55,963 nt of DNA from CAZSVP01 sp964637185 (GTDB lineage: Bacteria; Patescibacteriota; Saccharimonadia; CAILAD01; BJGX01), in the NCBI GenBank assembly GCA_964637185.1, contig CAZWVB010000003.1:1-55963 (forward strand), given 5' to 3'. The translations under genes and the position numbers were made by a program. Below are positions 32,577-41,497 of this stretch, piece by piece. The notes under the pieces were generated by a model that saw nothing but the letters and a program-made list of their open reading frames with translations, was not told the DNA's origin and did not search any database. Numbering within the stretch: position 1 is the stretch's first letter; every line of letters begins with the position of its first letter.

Positions 32577-35168
32577 ATGAGTTTTTTGCAAAAAATGTTT
32601 GGCGATCCCAACGCGCGCGAAATCAAAAAAGCCGATGCGCGTGTGGTTCGTATAAATGAGCTAGAAGACAGTATCAAAAAATTGTCTGACAAACAGCTGC
32701 GTGATAAAACGGCTGAATTTCGCAAGCGGCTTGAGAAAAAAACCAAGCTAGATGATTTACTAGAAGAAGCATTTGCAGTTGTGCGTGAGGCTAGTCGGCG
32801 CACTATCAACATGCGACACTTTGATGTCCAGCTAGTAGGTGGCATTGTGCTGCATGAGGGCAAAATTGCTGAGATGCGTACTGGTGAGGGTAAGACCCTG
32901 GTGGCCACACTACCGCTGTATCTCAATGCTCTAGAGTCCAAGGGCGCTCATCTGGTAACTGTCAACGAGTTTTTGGCTCGACTAGGCGCTGGTTGGAATG
33001 GCCCGCTTTATCATAGTCTTGGTATGAGTGTTGGTGTGGTAGTGCCACAAGGTGCGTTTGTGTATGACCCAGAATATACCGATGACAGCCACTATGATGA
33101 GCGTCTCAGACACCTGCGTCCGGTCGAAAAGCCCGAGGCCTACAGCGCCGACATTACTTATGGTACCAACAACGAGTTTGGGTTTGATTATCTACGCGAC
33201 AATATGGTGCAGGACGTGGCCCAGTGCGCACAGCGCGGCTTGCATTATGCCATCGTTGACGAGGTTGACTCTATTCTGATCGACGAAGCCCGCACCCCAC
33301 TTATTATTAGCCAACCATCACAGAAGAGCTCGGAGCGCTACTACCAATTTGCCGATATTGCGCGCGGACTCAAACTAGCAGACGATTATGAACTCGATGA
33401 GAAAGCCAAATCAGTTAGTATTACCGACGAAGGTATTCGCAAGGTGGAGCGCAAGGTTGGTGTCGACAATCTGTATGACCCACAACATATTGAATCAATT
33501 CATCTACTTGAGCAAAGCCTCAAGGCCAAAGCCTTGTTCCAAAAAGACAAAGACTATGTGATCTCAGAAGATGGTGAAGTAATTATTGTCGATGAATTTA
33601 CCGGCCGTTTGTTGCAGGGCCGCCGCTATTCTGAGGGCTTGCACCAAGCCATTGAGGCCAAAGAAGGTTTGCAGATCCAAGCTGAGAGCCAAACATTGGC
33701 GACTATTACTTTTCAAAATCTATTTCGACTTTATGACAAATTGGCAGGCATGACCGGTACGGCAGCCACTGAGGCCGAAGAGTTTGCTAAGATATATAGC
33801 CTCGAAGTCACTTCTATACCAACTCACAAACCAATGATTCGTGAAGATCTCAAAGATCGTATCTACAAGTCAGAAATAGCTAAGTTTGCTGCCGTGGTCG
33901 AAGAAGTACGTGAGCGCCATGACATGGGGCAGCCTATTTTGCTAGGTACGGCCAGCATTGAGAAAAACGAATTACTCAGTGGGCTGTTGCGCAAAGCTGG
34001 CATTGATCACAATATGCTCAATGCCAAAAACAATGAGTCGGAGTCGGAGACAGTTGCCAAGGCTGGTCAAAAAGGCGCTGTAACTCTGGCTACCAATATC
34101 GCTGGTCGTGGTACGGATATCGTGCTCGGCGATGGTGTCAAAGAGTTGGGTGGTTTGCATGTGATAGGTACCGAGCGGCATGAATCACGCCGCATCGACA
34201 ATCAGTTACGTGGCCGTGCCGGTCGTCAGGGTGATCCCGGCTCTAGCCAATTCTTCGTGAGTCTAGAAGATGATCTGATGCGCATCTTTGGCGGTGAGCG
34301 TATTGGCAATCTTATGAATACCCTACAGCTGCCTGATGACGTACCGATCGAGAACAAGATGATTACTCGAGCGCTCGAGACGGCTCAAAAACGCGTTGAG
34401 GGCCACAACTTTGATATTCGTAAACATTTGGTTGAATACGATGATGTTATGAATAGTCATCGCGAAGTTATCTACAAGCGCCGTCGTGAATACTTGACTG
34501 GCAACAATATCAAATCATCAGTTTTGCAAAGCTTTGAGGCGATCTTTGGGCGCATCGTTGCAGCTCACACCGATGCTCGCACTGACACGCTCGATCTTGA
34601 TGCTGTCACCAAAGAGGCTAGTCAGTTTATTGAGATACCCAAAGGCTGGGCCGCCAAGCTCCCCAAGAAACTCCCGGCTGACGTGATCACAGCACTTACC
34701 ACTCTTGCTACCAAGCAATACGCCAAAAAAGAAAAAGACTTTACGGCCGATACCATGCGCATGGTAGAGCGTTTTGTTAGTTTGCAAGTAATTGACAGTG
34801 CTTGGCTGCGCCATCTTGAGACTATGGAACACTTGCGAGAAGGCATAGGACTGCGTGGCTATGGCCAGCGCGATCCACTGGTGGAATACAAAGCCGAGGG
34901 TTATCGATTGTTCCAAGACCTATTAGCATCAATTGATGCCGAGATAGCGAGTCTGATATTCAAAGTCCAGCTGCAGCCGGCCGAAGCTGTTGAGACGCCT
35001 CAGACCGAGCTAACTGCTGCTGCTGAAAATGCCACTGAGCTAGGACCGGCCGAAGATACCAGCCTGCAACCGGAGCCCAAATCCACCGAGGTCAAAGCCA
35101 AGCCAACCACCACACCAAGTCTCAAACCAATCCGCAAAAAGTCCAAGAAAAAGAAGAAGAAACGCTGA
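32577..35168 (+). CDS. secA: Preprotein translocase ATPase SecA
   Basis: Motor of the Sec export channel. 863 residues: DEAD-type NBD1 with Walker A MRTGEGKT and Walker B IVDEVDSILIDEARTP, the preprotein cross-linking domain, NBD2 (TNIAGRGTDIVLG, RRIDNQLRGRAGRQGDPG) and the helical scaffold. The C-terminal zinc motif of many SecA is replaced by an acidic linker and a Lys-rich end (KKSKKKKKKR). The stop overlaps the FKBP start (TGATG), so the two are translationally coupled. Confidence 0.97.
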   Translation: MSFLQKMFGDPNAREIKKADARVVRINELEDSIKKLSDKQLRDKTAEFRKRLEKKTKLDDLLEEAFAVVREASRRTINMRHFDVQLVGGIVLHEGKIAEMRTGEGKTLVATLPLYLNALESKGAHLVTVNEFLARLGAGWNGPLYHSLGMSVGVVVPQGAFVYDPEYTDDSHYDERLRHLRPVEKPEAYSADITYGTNNEFGFDYLRDNMVQDVAQCAQRGLHYAIVDEVDSILIDEARTPLIISQPSQKSSERYYQFADIARGLKLADDYELDEKAKSVSITDEGIRKVERKVGVDNLYDPQHIESIHLLEQSLKAKALFQKDKDYVISEDGEVIIVDEFTGRLLQGRRYSEGLHQAIEAKEGLQIQAESQTLATITFQNLFRLYDKLAGMTGTAATEAEEFAKIYSLEVTSIPTHKPMIREDLKDRIYKSEIAKFAAVVEEVRERHDMGQPILLGTASIEKNELLSGLLRKAGIDHNMLNAKNNESESETVAKAGQKGAVTLATNIAGRGTDIVLGDGVKELGGLHVIGTERHESRRIDNQLRGRAGRQGDPGSSQFFVSLEDDLMRIFGGERIGNLMNTLQLPDDVPIENKMITRALETAQKRVEGHNFDIRKHLVEYDDVMNSHREVIYKRRREYLTGNNIKSSVLQSFEAIFGRIVAAHTDARTDTLDLDAVTKEASQFIEIPKGWAAKLPKKLPADVITALTTLATKQYAKKEKDFTADTMRMVERFVSLQVIDSAWLRHLETMEHLREGIGLRGYGQRDPLVEYKAEGYRLFQDLLASIDAEIASLIFKVQLQPAEAVETPQTELTAAAENATELGPAEDTSLQPEPKSTEVKAKPTTTPSLKPIRKKSKKKKKKR

Positions 35169-35851
35169 TGAACCCGCTCAAGCCCCAAGCTAGCTGGAAG
35201 AAGCGACTGCTTTTTGGCGGCGTGGGTGTATTGATGCTGGGCCTTGTTGTAGCAGCCGGCTATTTTTTTTACCGATACGATCAGGCTAGCCAACCACAGG
35301 TGGATTTGGTCCAGAGCGATAGCAGTAAAGATAATGGTAGCGGCATAGCTCTGCCGGGCCTTACCTCTGATGGCCAAATCCCACTCGGTACCCCCAATGG
35401 TGATAGTAGCGGCAACAGCGTGGCTCTCAATTCTGGTACTTCGAGCCAGGCTACAGGCCAGAACAATCAGCAATCATCCAATCAGCAGTCGACCAAGCCA
35501 GTCCGCAGCCAGACCTTGCCCAACGGTCTGAAGATCGATGAATACAGCTACGGCAGTGGTGATCGTGCTACCAAACAAGGTGATACTATTGCGGTACACT
35601 ATATTGGTTATTTGGATGATGGAAAGGTGTTTGATACTTCTCTCAAGGGTGAAAAAAAGCCTTTTGGTTTTAAGCTCGGTGCTGGCCAAGTTATCCCAGG
35701 CTGGGACATCGGTCTTCAGGACATGCATGTCGGTGCAGTACGCCGATTGGTCATACCAGCCAGCTTGGCTTATGGCGCGCATGGCTATCCGCCGGCAATT
35801 CCACCCAACGCTACACTGACTTTTGACGTGCAATTGATGGGTATCCAATAG
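35168..35851 (+). CDS. Membrane-anchored FKBP-type peptidyl-prolyl isomerase
   Basis: A folding catalyst for exported proteins. 227 residues: short cytoplasmic tail, one membrane helix (about 14-37), a Ser/Gln/Asn-rich linker and an FKBP domain (about 118-227) with GDTIAVHYIGYLDDGKVFDTS, VIPGWDIGLQ and IPPNATLTFDVQL. Key FKBP pocket residues (Tyr, Phe, Asp, Trp) are visible. Coupling to secA suggests it helps clients emerging from the translocon. Confidence 0.92.
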   Translation: MNPLKPQASWKKRLLFGGVGVLMLGLVVAAGYFFYRYDQASQPQVDLVQSDSSKDNGSGIALPGLTSDGQIPLGTPNGDSSGNSVALNSGTSSQATGQNNQQSSNQQSTKPVRSQTLPNGLKIDEYSYGSGDRATKQGDTIAVHYIGYLDDGKVFDTSLKGEKKPFGFKLGAGQVIPGWDIGLQDMHVGAVRRLVIPASLAYGAHGYPPAIPPNATLTFDVQLMGIQ

Positions 35852-35853
35852 CA

Positions 35854-37179
35854 ATGAAAATCGCGATTCTGGGCTACAATCGAGAAGGTCAGGCGGCACT
35901 TGATTACTACCATGCCAAAGGCAATGACTGCACGGTTTACTATTACTCCAACCCATCAGCCACAGCGGATTCGCCAATACACAGCTTGCCACAAGACATC
36001 AAAACAGTCGAAGTTGCGCGCGACACTGACTACCAAGGCGTACTGGACGAATTCGACCTGGTTGTACGCACTGCCGACATCTTACCTACCAGGATCAATA
36101 CTACAACACCAATTACTTCCAATACGATTGAGTTTTTTGAGCAGTGTAGAGCGCCGATTGTTGGCGTGACCGGCACCAAAGGCAAAGGCACTACTAGCAC
36201 GCTGATAGCTAAGTTTCTCGAGGCTGCTGGGCAACACGTGTACTTGGCAGGCAATATCGGCCAGGCTCCATTGACCATTTTGGGTCAGGTGAAATCGTCT
36301 GACCTAGTAGTGTTGGAGCTGAGTAGTTATCAACTGATGGATTTGGGAAAGAGCCCACATATAGCTGTACATCTGATGGTGAGCCCAGATCATCTAGATG
36401 TACATACCAATATGCGAGAATATGTCCATGCCAAACGACGAATTTTTGAGTTTCAGCAACCAGATGATGTGGCCGTATATACGCCGCTCAATCAGTATTC
36501 AGCCCAGAATGCTCAGATCAGCCCAGCTACTACCCAGCGCAAATATGGCGCTGATCTCAAAGATTCAGATGGCGTACGGGTGGTTGGTGATCAGATATTG
36601 TTTGGTCAGCAGGTAATAGCTGATGTATCAGACGTGGCCTTGGCTGGTCGCCATATGCTCGACAATGTCTGTGCCGCGATCGCGGCCAGCTGGGATTACG
36701 TCGCTGACAAATCAGTGTATCCGAGGGTGTTACGTGAATTCACCGGCTTGCCACACCGGCTCCAGGTAGTGGTAGAACGTGCTGGAGTGCGCTATATCGA
36801 CGACTCTATCTCGACCAATCCAGATACGGCGATTGCTGCTATTCGCGCCTTTGAAGAGCCCAAGATAGTTATTTTAGGCGGATCGGATAAAGGCAACGAT
36901 TATACTGAATTGACTCAGGTGATAGCTACTACTCCATCTGTGAAATATGTCTATCTGATCGGCCAAATGGCGTCCAGAATCGCTCAGGGCCTGCAGGACG
37001 CGGGTTTTGACCGCTACAGCCAAAAGCACAAGGATTTAGCACAAGTCGTTCAAGACGCCTCCAAGATGGCTACAGAGGGCGATATCGTGCTACTGAGCCC
37101 GGCCTGTGCCAGTTTTGATATGTTTGGCAGCTATGCTGAGCGCGGTGATCTGTTTGCCCAGGCCGCGAAGACTTTATAA
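35854..37179 (+). CDS. murD: UDP-N-acetylmuramoylalanine-D-glutamate ligase
   Basis: Adds D-Glu to the peptidoglycan precursor in the cytoplasm. 441 residues, three Mur-ligase domains: an N-terminal Rossmann-like domain, a central ATPase with GVTGTKGKGTTSTL, and the C-terminal domain with ILGGSDKGNDY. It starts two bases after the FKBP stop, likely cotranscribed. Other mur genes are not in the window. Confidence 0.93.
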   Translation: MKIAILGYNREGQAALDYYHAKGNDCTVYYYSNPSATADSPIHSLPQDIKTVEVARDTDYQGVLDEFDLVVRTADILPTRINTTTPITSNTIEFFEQCRAPIVGVTGTKGKGTTSTLIAKFLEAAGQHVYLAGNIGQAPLTILGQVKSSDLVVLELSSYQLMDLGKSPHIAVHLMVSPDHLDVHTNMREYVHAKRRIFEFQQPDDVAVYTPLNQYSAQNAQISPATTQRKYGADLKDSDGVRVVGDQILFGQQVIADVSDVALAGRHMLDNVCAAIAASWDYVADKSVYPRVLREFTGLPHRLQVVVERAGVRYIDDSISTNPDTAIAAIRAFEEPKIVILGGSDKGNDYTELTQVIATTPSVKYVYLIGQMASRIAQGLQDAGFDRYSQKHKDLAQVVQDASKMATEGDIVLLSPACASFDMFGSYAERGDLFAQAAKTL

Positions 37180-37183
37180 CGAT

Positions 37184-37213
37184 TTGTCAGCTTGGTAGCG
37201 TAAGGGTTATAAT
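37184..37213 (+). promoter_or_regulatory. Promoter of the 37224 gene
   Basis: TTGTCA (37184-37189), an 18-nt spacer and TATAAT (37208-37213), 10 bases before the ATG. Confidence 0.7.
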
Positions 37214-37223
37214 TAGTCATAAT

Positions 37224-38633
37224 ATGTCCGCCGAGGGTGCCAATATCTATTGGAATAACGGTGATGTTACAGCCAGATCTGGCAGTGGTAATGGCAGTAA
37301 TACCGAGCATGCCGAAGTCAATGTCAACCAACCGGCCCGCGAGACCGAATCAGATCTGACAAAAGAGCTTATCGATATTGCTGCCGCAACAGGCCAAGGA
37401 ACGGAGGCTAGAAGATTGCATGGCGATGAGGGAGCTGTCGATTGGGGCAAAATAGCCAGCAAAACACATGAGGGGCTTAAAAAGGCTGGACGAGGTGTTG
37501 AGAAAGCAGGTAGATTTGCTGCTTTTCAGGGCAATCGGGCTTTTGATTGGGTGACCCAGCGCGACATAGAGTTCTTTAGCAATCCAAGTCTTAGTGATCT
37601 GGAAAAGGCCCGCAACGCCCTGTCGGCAGTGCGCGCGCGTCAGAAATCTGTTTGGAGCCGAGTGCCCGGACCTTGGAAATTATCAGATGCCGATGTGATG
37701 CTCGCAGAGCACGAATATGAGATGATGTTTCAGCAACAGGTGATAGATGCCATGACAGAGGCAGTCAATCGCCACGGCGTGGAGTATTTTGAATCGCCTG
37801 AGGCCCAGCTGCAGATGCTGCAGATGTATGCCAACGAAAAAGCGCTGCGTGCCGCAGCCGACACCGCTGCCCAAGGTGCTAGAAAGGGCGGCAAGCTTGG
37901 CGCTTATCTAGCCAGGCATCCGGGGCTGAGAGTGGGGCTCGGTATTGGCATGATGGTGGGAGGGTCGGCTGCGACTCTTCTAGGAATTGGCCCGGCCGCC
38001 GGCATGATAGGCGCCGGTATGTACACAGCGTCGCGTGCCAATATCGAGCGCATTCAGGGCGGGGTACGCTCCAAGCGTGAAGATAACAGACTCCAGAAAG
38101 AGCTCAATGCTATCATGTCACGCAATAATGCGGCTGGACAAATGGTACTAGATGATTTCGTGCAAAATGTGAATGAGCGTGATCGCAAGGGCCGCAGCAA
38201 ACTCAAACCCGAAGCCAGGGCATTTATCAATGACGCCGCCAGCGGACAGGCTCTGCCTGACGATCTCAAATTGGTGCTGTTACAGATGAGGGATGCCGAG
38301 AATCAACTAAATGCTCGAGGAGATATCTCTGATACTAAAGGTATCGAATCATGGATATCCGAAAACGAACCCGATGTGGTAGCCAATATCATGAGCCAAG
38401 CTCTGCTTAGTAGCTTACAATGGGAGCGAGAAGAGGCCAATCGCCAGGGGCGTGGTAATCGCTACAAGATAGCCACATCTATCGGTATGGGTGCGATTGG
38501 GGTAGCTGCGCTCGGCGGCTTCTCGGCTACTGCCAAGATGCCGGAGACTATTCGAGCCTCGCTGGGTATGGGCGGCTTTGGCCTGGCTGAGTATTTGATA
38601 TACAAGCGACGTAAGAAGAAAAGTGGTAATTAA
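37224..38633 (+). CDS. Large hypothetical protein with two hydrophobic segments
   Basis: 469 residues, not recognised. The first ~210 are charged and helical. There is a Gly-rich hydrophobic region at about 230-275 (VGLGIGMMVGGSAATLLGIG), a charged Arg/Lys-rich middle, and a second hydrophobic region near 415-435 followed by another before the basic end KRRKKKSGN. It may be a membrane-bound scaffold. Leaderless start. A DUF5663-like gene follows 11 nt downstream with AGGAGG, suggesting a shared operon. Confidence 0.72.
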   Translation: MSAEGANIYWNNGDVTARSGSGNGSNTEHAEVNVNQPARETESDLTKELIDIAAATGQGTEARRLHGDEGAVDWGKIASKTHEGLKKAGRGVEKAGRFAAFQGNRAFDWVTQRDIEFFSNPSLSDLEKARNALSAVRARQKSVWSRVPGPWKLSDADVMLAEHEYEMMFQQQVIDAMTEAVNRHGVEYFESPEAQLQMLQMYANEKALRAAADTAAQGARKGGKLGAYLARHPGLRVGLGIGMMVGGSAATLLGIGPAAGMIGAGMYTASRANIERIQGGVRSKREDNRLQKELNAIMSRNNAAGQMVLDDFVQNVNERDRKGRSKLKPEARAFINDAASGQALPDDLKLVLLQMRDAENQLNARGDISDTKGIESWISENEPDVVANIMSQALLSSLQWEREEANRQGRGNRYKIATSIGMGAIGVAALGGFSATAKMPETIRASLGMGGFGLAEYLIYKRRKKKSGN

Positions 38634-38644
38634 TAGGAGGCTTT

Positions 38645-39001
38645 ATGGATACACCAATACCTACCAGTCAATTTGATATAGTGCTTTTTAAGGAACTTGG
38701 TATTGAGCAGGTCGATCCTGCCAAAAAAGCCGAGTTACTCGATACCATAGCTGAAATAGTGCAAAACCGCTTGGCAGTAAGGATAGTCGATGTCCTCTCC
38801 GAAGCGGAGCTCAACCAATTACAAAAGCTGATCGAAGCAGGTGACGACACTGCACTTGGTGAGTTTCTAGGCCAAAATGTACCTGATTTTCATGCTATGG
38901 TAGCCGAGGAGATACGCCGCATCAAGACTGAACTATATGAAGATGTGGCCGCTACGCGTGAGGCGCTCAAGTCGGTGATAGACAACCAGCCAAAGACTTG
39001 A
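38645..39001 (+). CDS. DUF5663-like small helical protein
   Basis: 118 residues, acidic, all-helical. The pattern FKELGIEQVDPAKKAELLDTI with the later LIEAGDDTALGEFLGQNVPDF resembles DUF5663, a domain of unknown function common in CPR genomes. AGGAGG is six bases before the ATG. The promoter of the GC-rich island overlaps its last codons. Function unknown. Confidence 0.75.
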   Translation: MDTPIPTSQFDIVLFKELGIEQVDPAKKAELLDTIAEIVQNRLAVRIVDVLSEAELNQLQKLIEAGDDTALGEFLGQNVPDFHAMVAEEIRRIKTELYEDVAATREALKSVIDNQPKT

Positions 39002-39026
39002 CAAATTAGTCATTTTGTAGTATATT
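38998..39026 (+). promoter_or_regulatory. Promoter of the GC-rich island
   Basis: TTGACA (38998-39003), a 17-nt spacer and TATATT (39021-39026), overlapping the stop of the upstream gene. Confidence 0.8.
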
Positions 39027-39032
39027 TACGCC

Positions 39033-39294
39033 AATCCATATTTTGGAATACAAATGTGGATAGTTCAATTGAAATATCCGCTCCCAAATACATATGCGGG
39101 ATGTTGGTAACAAGCAGGAGGGTATTTGTATATTTGTGTACGAAGATTCAACCTGCTTTTTTGTTTGCACGGTTCTAAGGCAGAACCCTGCGTGCTATCG
39201 TGTCATCTGCCGCCCAGTTGATGCTTTGGCCGCAGGACTCTGCCTTAGTATAGACCGCTCCCTCCCCGGGAGCCCAAACCCCAGGGAGAAGGAG
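39033..39294 (+). promoter_or_regulatory. Long structured 5' leader with internal terminator-like hairpin
   Basis: A ~260-nt leader. An AAGCAGG/CCTGCTT stem near 39110-39160 is followed by T6, as in an attenuator or riboswitch expression platform. Then CTAAGGCAG (about 39175) pairs with CTGCCTTAG (about 39240), enclosing CCTGCG/CGCAGG. The last part (39260-39294) has a CTCCCT/AGGGAG stem and ends in GAAGGAG. No known riboswitch core was recognised. Confidence 0.5.
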
Positions 39295-40797
39295 ATGTCT
39301 CTTTTCAACCGACCGCAGGATCAGGTGCCAGAACAGTTCGACTTTGAGGAACACGACCTCAGCGAACGCCTGGCCAGGACTCTGCGCAAACAATCATCAA
39401 CATCATCCGACACGCCCCCTCGTGGGGCAACCAACCACGAGGGAGAAGCGAAAGCGATGACAACAACGGAGACCAAGAAGGAAGAAACGCGTATGGTCAC
39501 GTTGTTGACCTACGCGATGGACCACGGCTACAGCATGCCCCAGATCCGTCAGCTCAAGAGCATGGCGTATCAGAATGGATGGCTCAAGAGCCACAAGTTC
39601 ATCCTGCCCAACCGCGCCAACCGACTGTTCGCCGAGCTCGGTGAGGAGCCCCAGGATGGCTTCGTCCAGCCAGCCGAGGGGATCCCCGAGAAGCAGACGC
39701 TGATCTGGTGGGAAGAGTGGTTCGTCCAGCAAGGCGCGCCATGGCCCAATGGCTGGCGCGACATTCGCACCGTGGCGGGCGTTCGCAAGAATGCCAGCCG
39801 CACGGAGGTCGTCGAAGCCAGCGACATCGTCGAGGGCATCATGACCATCCTCAACCCGATTCCAGCACAGCAGTCCCCGGGCGAAGGTGATGCTGCAGAG
39901 AAGAAGCCGACAGGCGAACCCGAAGCAGCACAGCCCGAACCCGACCTGCAGTCCCCGCCCGACACCGAGCCAGACCCGGCGCAAGCCGCGGCCGAGCCGG
40001 AAGAGGGTGACCACGACCAAGCTTCCCCGGAGGGGGAAACAACCGAACCCCCCGAGGAGGAGCAAGACATGGAAGACCAGGAGATTCGGCAGTTGCGCTC
40101 GCTGATCGGCTGCATGAAGGCCGGCTACAGCGACTACAACGGGCTTCGTCAGATGTCCCAGGCGGATCGCGACCGACACTTCGCGACCCACCCCGGTACT
40201 AAGGACCGGTACGACCAGTACCAGTACTGGGTCCGGGAGACGGGCGATATCTTCCGGCTCGAGGCTCAGCGCCAAGATCCGAAGGGCGATCGCCTGCCCT
40301 GGGGCGACCGGACGAAGTGGAACAAGTGGGTGTGGCGCAAGCTGCAGCTCTTGCTCCATCCGGACTCCAACAACTCGCTCAACCGCGAGGACTTGGAGGG
40401 GCTGTTCTCCGACAACGGCAGGGCCAAGGCTTCGGCCGGGTCGCAGCAGCGGGCGTCGTCCAGCTCAGGTTCGTCCGGGCAGGCACGGCCTCGCAGTCAG
40501 CAGTCGCAGCGCAGCCGGCAGTCCACTGGTCCGGCCAGCTTCGAGGAGATGGTGGCCAAGGCGCGTCGCTACATCGAATCGGCTCCGATCGAGTCGTGGA
40601 CGTACACGCGTACCGACGCCAACAACCGGTACATCAACGCCGGTTTCATCCGCCTCGTCGCTCGCTACGGCCTTGGGCCCTTCAAGGAGGACTTCGCGTC
40701 CGATCTGAAGGATCTCAGCGCTGCCGAGCGCAATGAGCTGGCCAGCAAGGTGTTTCGGGCTGCTTTCGAGCAGATCCTCACCGACACCTTCGGCTAG
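39295..40797 (+). CDS. Large multidomain protein of the GC-rich island, unknown
   Basis: 500 residues, soluble, no signal peptide. Three regions: a helical domain (about 60-190) with many Trp, an acidic Pro/Glu-rich linker (about 195-260), a second helical domain (about 262-380), a Ser/Arg/Gln-rich linker and a final helical domain (about 420-500). KLQLLLHPDSNNS near residue 350-360 recalls the HPD loop of J-domains, but the rest of a J-domain is not evident. The end FRAAFEQILTDTFG matches the end of the next gene. GAAGGAG sets the ATG at 39295. GC content is far above that of neighbouring core genes. Confidence 0.7.
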   Translation: MSLFNRPQDQVPEQFDFEEHDLSERLARTLRKQSSTSSDTPPRGATNHEGEAKAMTTTETKKEETRMVTLLTYAMDHGYSMPQIRQLKSMAYQNGWLKSHKFILPNRANRLFAELGEEPQDGFVQPAEGIPEKQTLIWWEEWFVQQGAPWPNGWRDIRTVAGVRKNASRTEVVEASDIVEGIMTILNPIPAQQSPGEGDAAEKKPTGEPEAAQPEPDLQSPPDTEPDPAQAAAEPEEGDHDQASPEGETTEPPEEEQDMEDQEIRQLRSLIGCMKAGYSDYNGLRQMSQADRDRHFATHPGTKDRYDQYQYWVRETGDIFRLEAQRQDPKGDRLPWGDRTKWNKWVWRKLQLLLHPDSNNSLNREDLEGLFSDNGRAKASAGSQQRASSSSGSSGQARPRSQQSQRSRQSTGPASFEEMVAKARRYIESAPIESWTYTRTDANNRYINAGFIRLVARYGLGPFKEDFASDLKDLSAAERNELASKVFRAAFEQILTDTFG

Positions 40798-40828
40798 CAC
40801 GGACCGCAACAAGGGAGCGGGTAAGGTT

Positions 40829-40854
40829 TCCGTCCGGTCTTCGGACCGGGCGGA
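40829..40854 (+). terminator. UUCG-capped hairpin after the 39295 gene
   Basis: An 11-bp stem (40829-40839 with 40844-40854) with a TTCG loop and one G-U pair on the plus strand. There is no U-tract, so read-through to the next gene is possible. Confidence 0.6.
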
Positions 40855-40882
40855 GGCCTGCTCTCTCATATTGGGATAAGCT

Positions 40883-40996
40883 ACCTGATGATCCCATCTG
40901 GCCCAGTGAGGCCACACAAGCATCGCTTGTGATCAGGTACCGCTCCCAACATCCATTAGCCCGCCAAAGGCGGGTGACTACCAAGGAGGTACCGGT
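40883..40996 (+). promoter_or_regulatory. Structured leader of the 40997 gene
   Basis: A three-way-junction-like fold: ACCTGAT/ATCAGGT (40883-40889 with 40932-40938) encloses GGCC/GGCC and ACAAG/CTTGT hairpins. A GCCCGCC/GGCGGGT hairpin (40959-40965 with 40969-40975) follows, shared with the next gene's leader. Then GTACCGG (40989-40995) pairs with CCGGTGC (41001-41007), placing the ATG in a 5-nt loop. Confidence 0.55.
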
Positions 40997-41284
40997 ATGC
41001 CCGGTGCATTCACCGACGACGACTTCGCCGACGAGCCGGAGGCCAGCACCACCGCCGACCCCCAGCAGATCGCGCGTGCGCGCGAGCTGCTGGGCAAGGT
41101 CGTCTTCGGCCAGGTCCAGCTCAAGGACAAGTCCAGCGCGAAGTTCAACGTCGATGGCCTCAAGGCTGCGTCGTTGCTCTGCCGCAACGACTTCAAGAAG
41201 TCGTTCCCGAGCTCGTCGCTCGAGGACTTCGTGGCCGCCTTCAAGGCCGCCTTCCAGGGTCTCCTGGAGGACACCTTCGGCTGA
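40997..41284 (+). CDS. Small FTDDD-tagged protein of the GC-rich island
   Basis: 95 residues beginning MPGAFTDDDFADEP and ending FKAAFQGLLEDTFG. It is acidic at the N-terminus and helical afterwards. The N-terminal tag is shared with the gene at 41498 (MTGVFTDDDWGDP), and the C-terminal pattern with the gene at 39295. No known family. AAGGAGG precedes the ATG. It likely shares a transcript with the rest of the island. Confidence 0.68.
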   Translation: MPGAFTDDDFADEPEASTTADPQQIARARELLGKVVFGQVQLKDKSSAKFNVDGLKAASLLCRNDFKKSFPSSSLEDFVAAFKAAFQGLLEDTFG

Positions 41285-41309
41285 GACGTCGTCGTCGACC
41301 AGAGGGGTA

Positions 41310-41336
41310 GCCGTCCCGGGATTCGCCCGGGACGGC
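41310..41336 (+). terminator. Perfect 11-bp hairpin after the 40997 gene
   Basis: 41310-41320 pairs with 41326-41336, loop ATTCG, very GC-rich, no U-tract. Confidence 0.6.
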
Positions 41337-41449
41337 GCCTCTCGCCACTCTACACGGAATGGCTCGTAACCCTGACTATCAATTGATCCCACTCGAGAAC
41401 GGGGTCAGACCAGTTCAAACACTGGTAGCCAGGACTCGCTCCCTTCCCA

Positions 41450-41497
41450 ATCCATCTAGCCCGCCGTGTAGGCGGGTGAATACGAAAGGAGTACTCC
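41450..41497 (+). promoter_or_regulatory. Leader of the 41498 gene, duplicate of the 40997 leader
   Basis: ATCCATCTAGCCCGCC repeats the ATCCATTAGCCCGCC of the previous leader. The GCCCGCC/GGCGGGT stem (41459-41465 with 41471-41477) is identical but the loop differs. GAGTACTCC (41489-41497) pairs with GGAGTATTC (41504-41512), so the ATG lies in the 6-nt loop ATGACC. Confidence 0.6.

Noticed and set aside
39403..40359. Minus-strand open frame of 318 codons opposite the 39295 gene
   Set aside because: GC-rich shadow frame; no SD, biased toward Leu/Arg/Val as antisense frames are.
40345..40380. J-domain in the 500-residue island protein
   Set aside because: Only an HPD-like tripeptide in a plausible helix context; the other J-domain helices could not be recognised.
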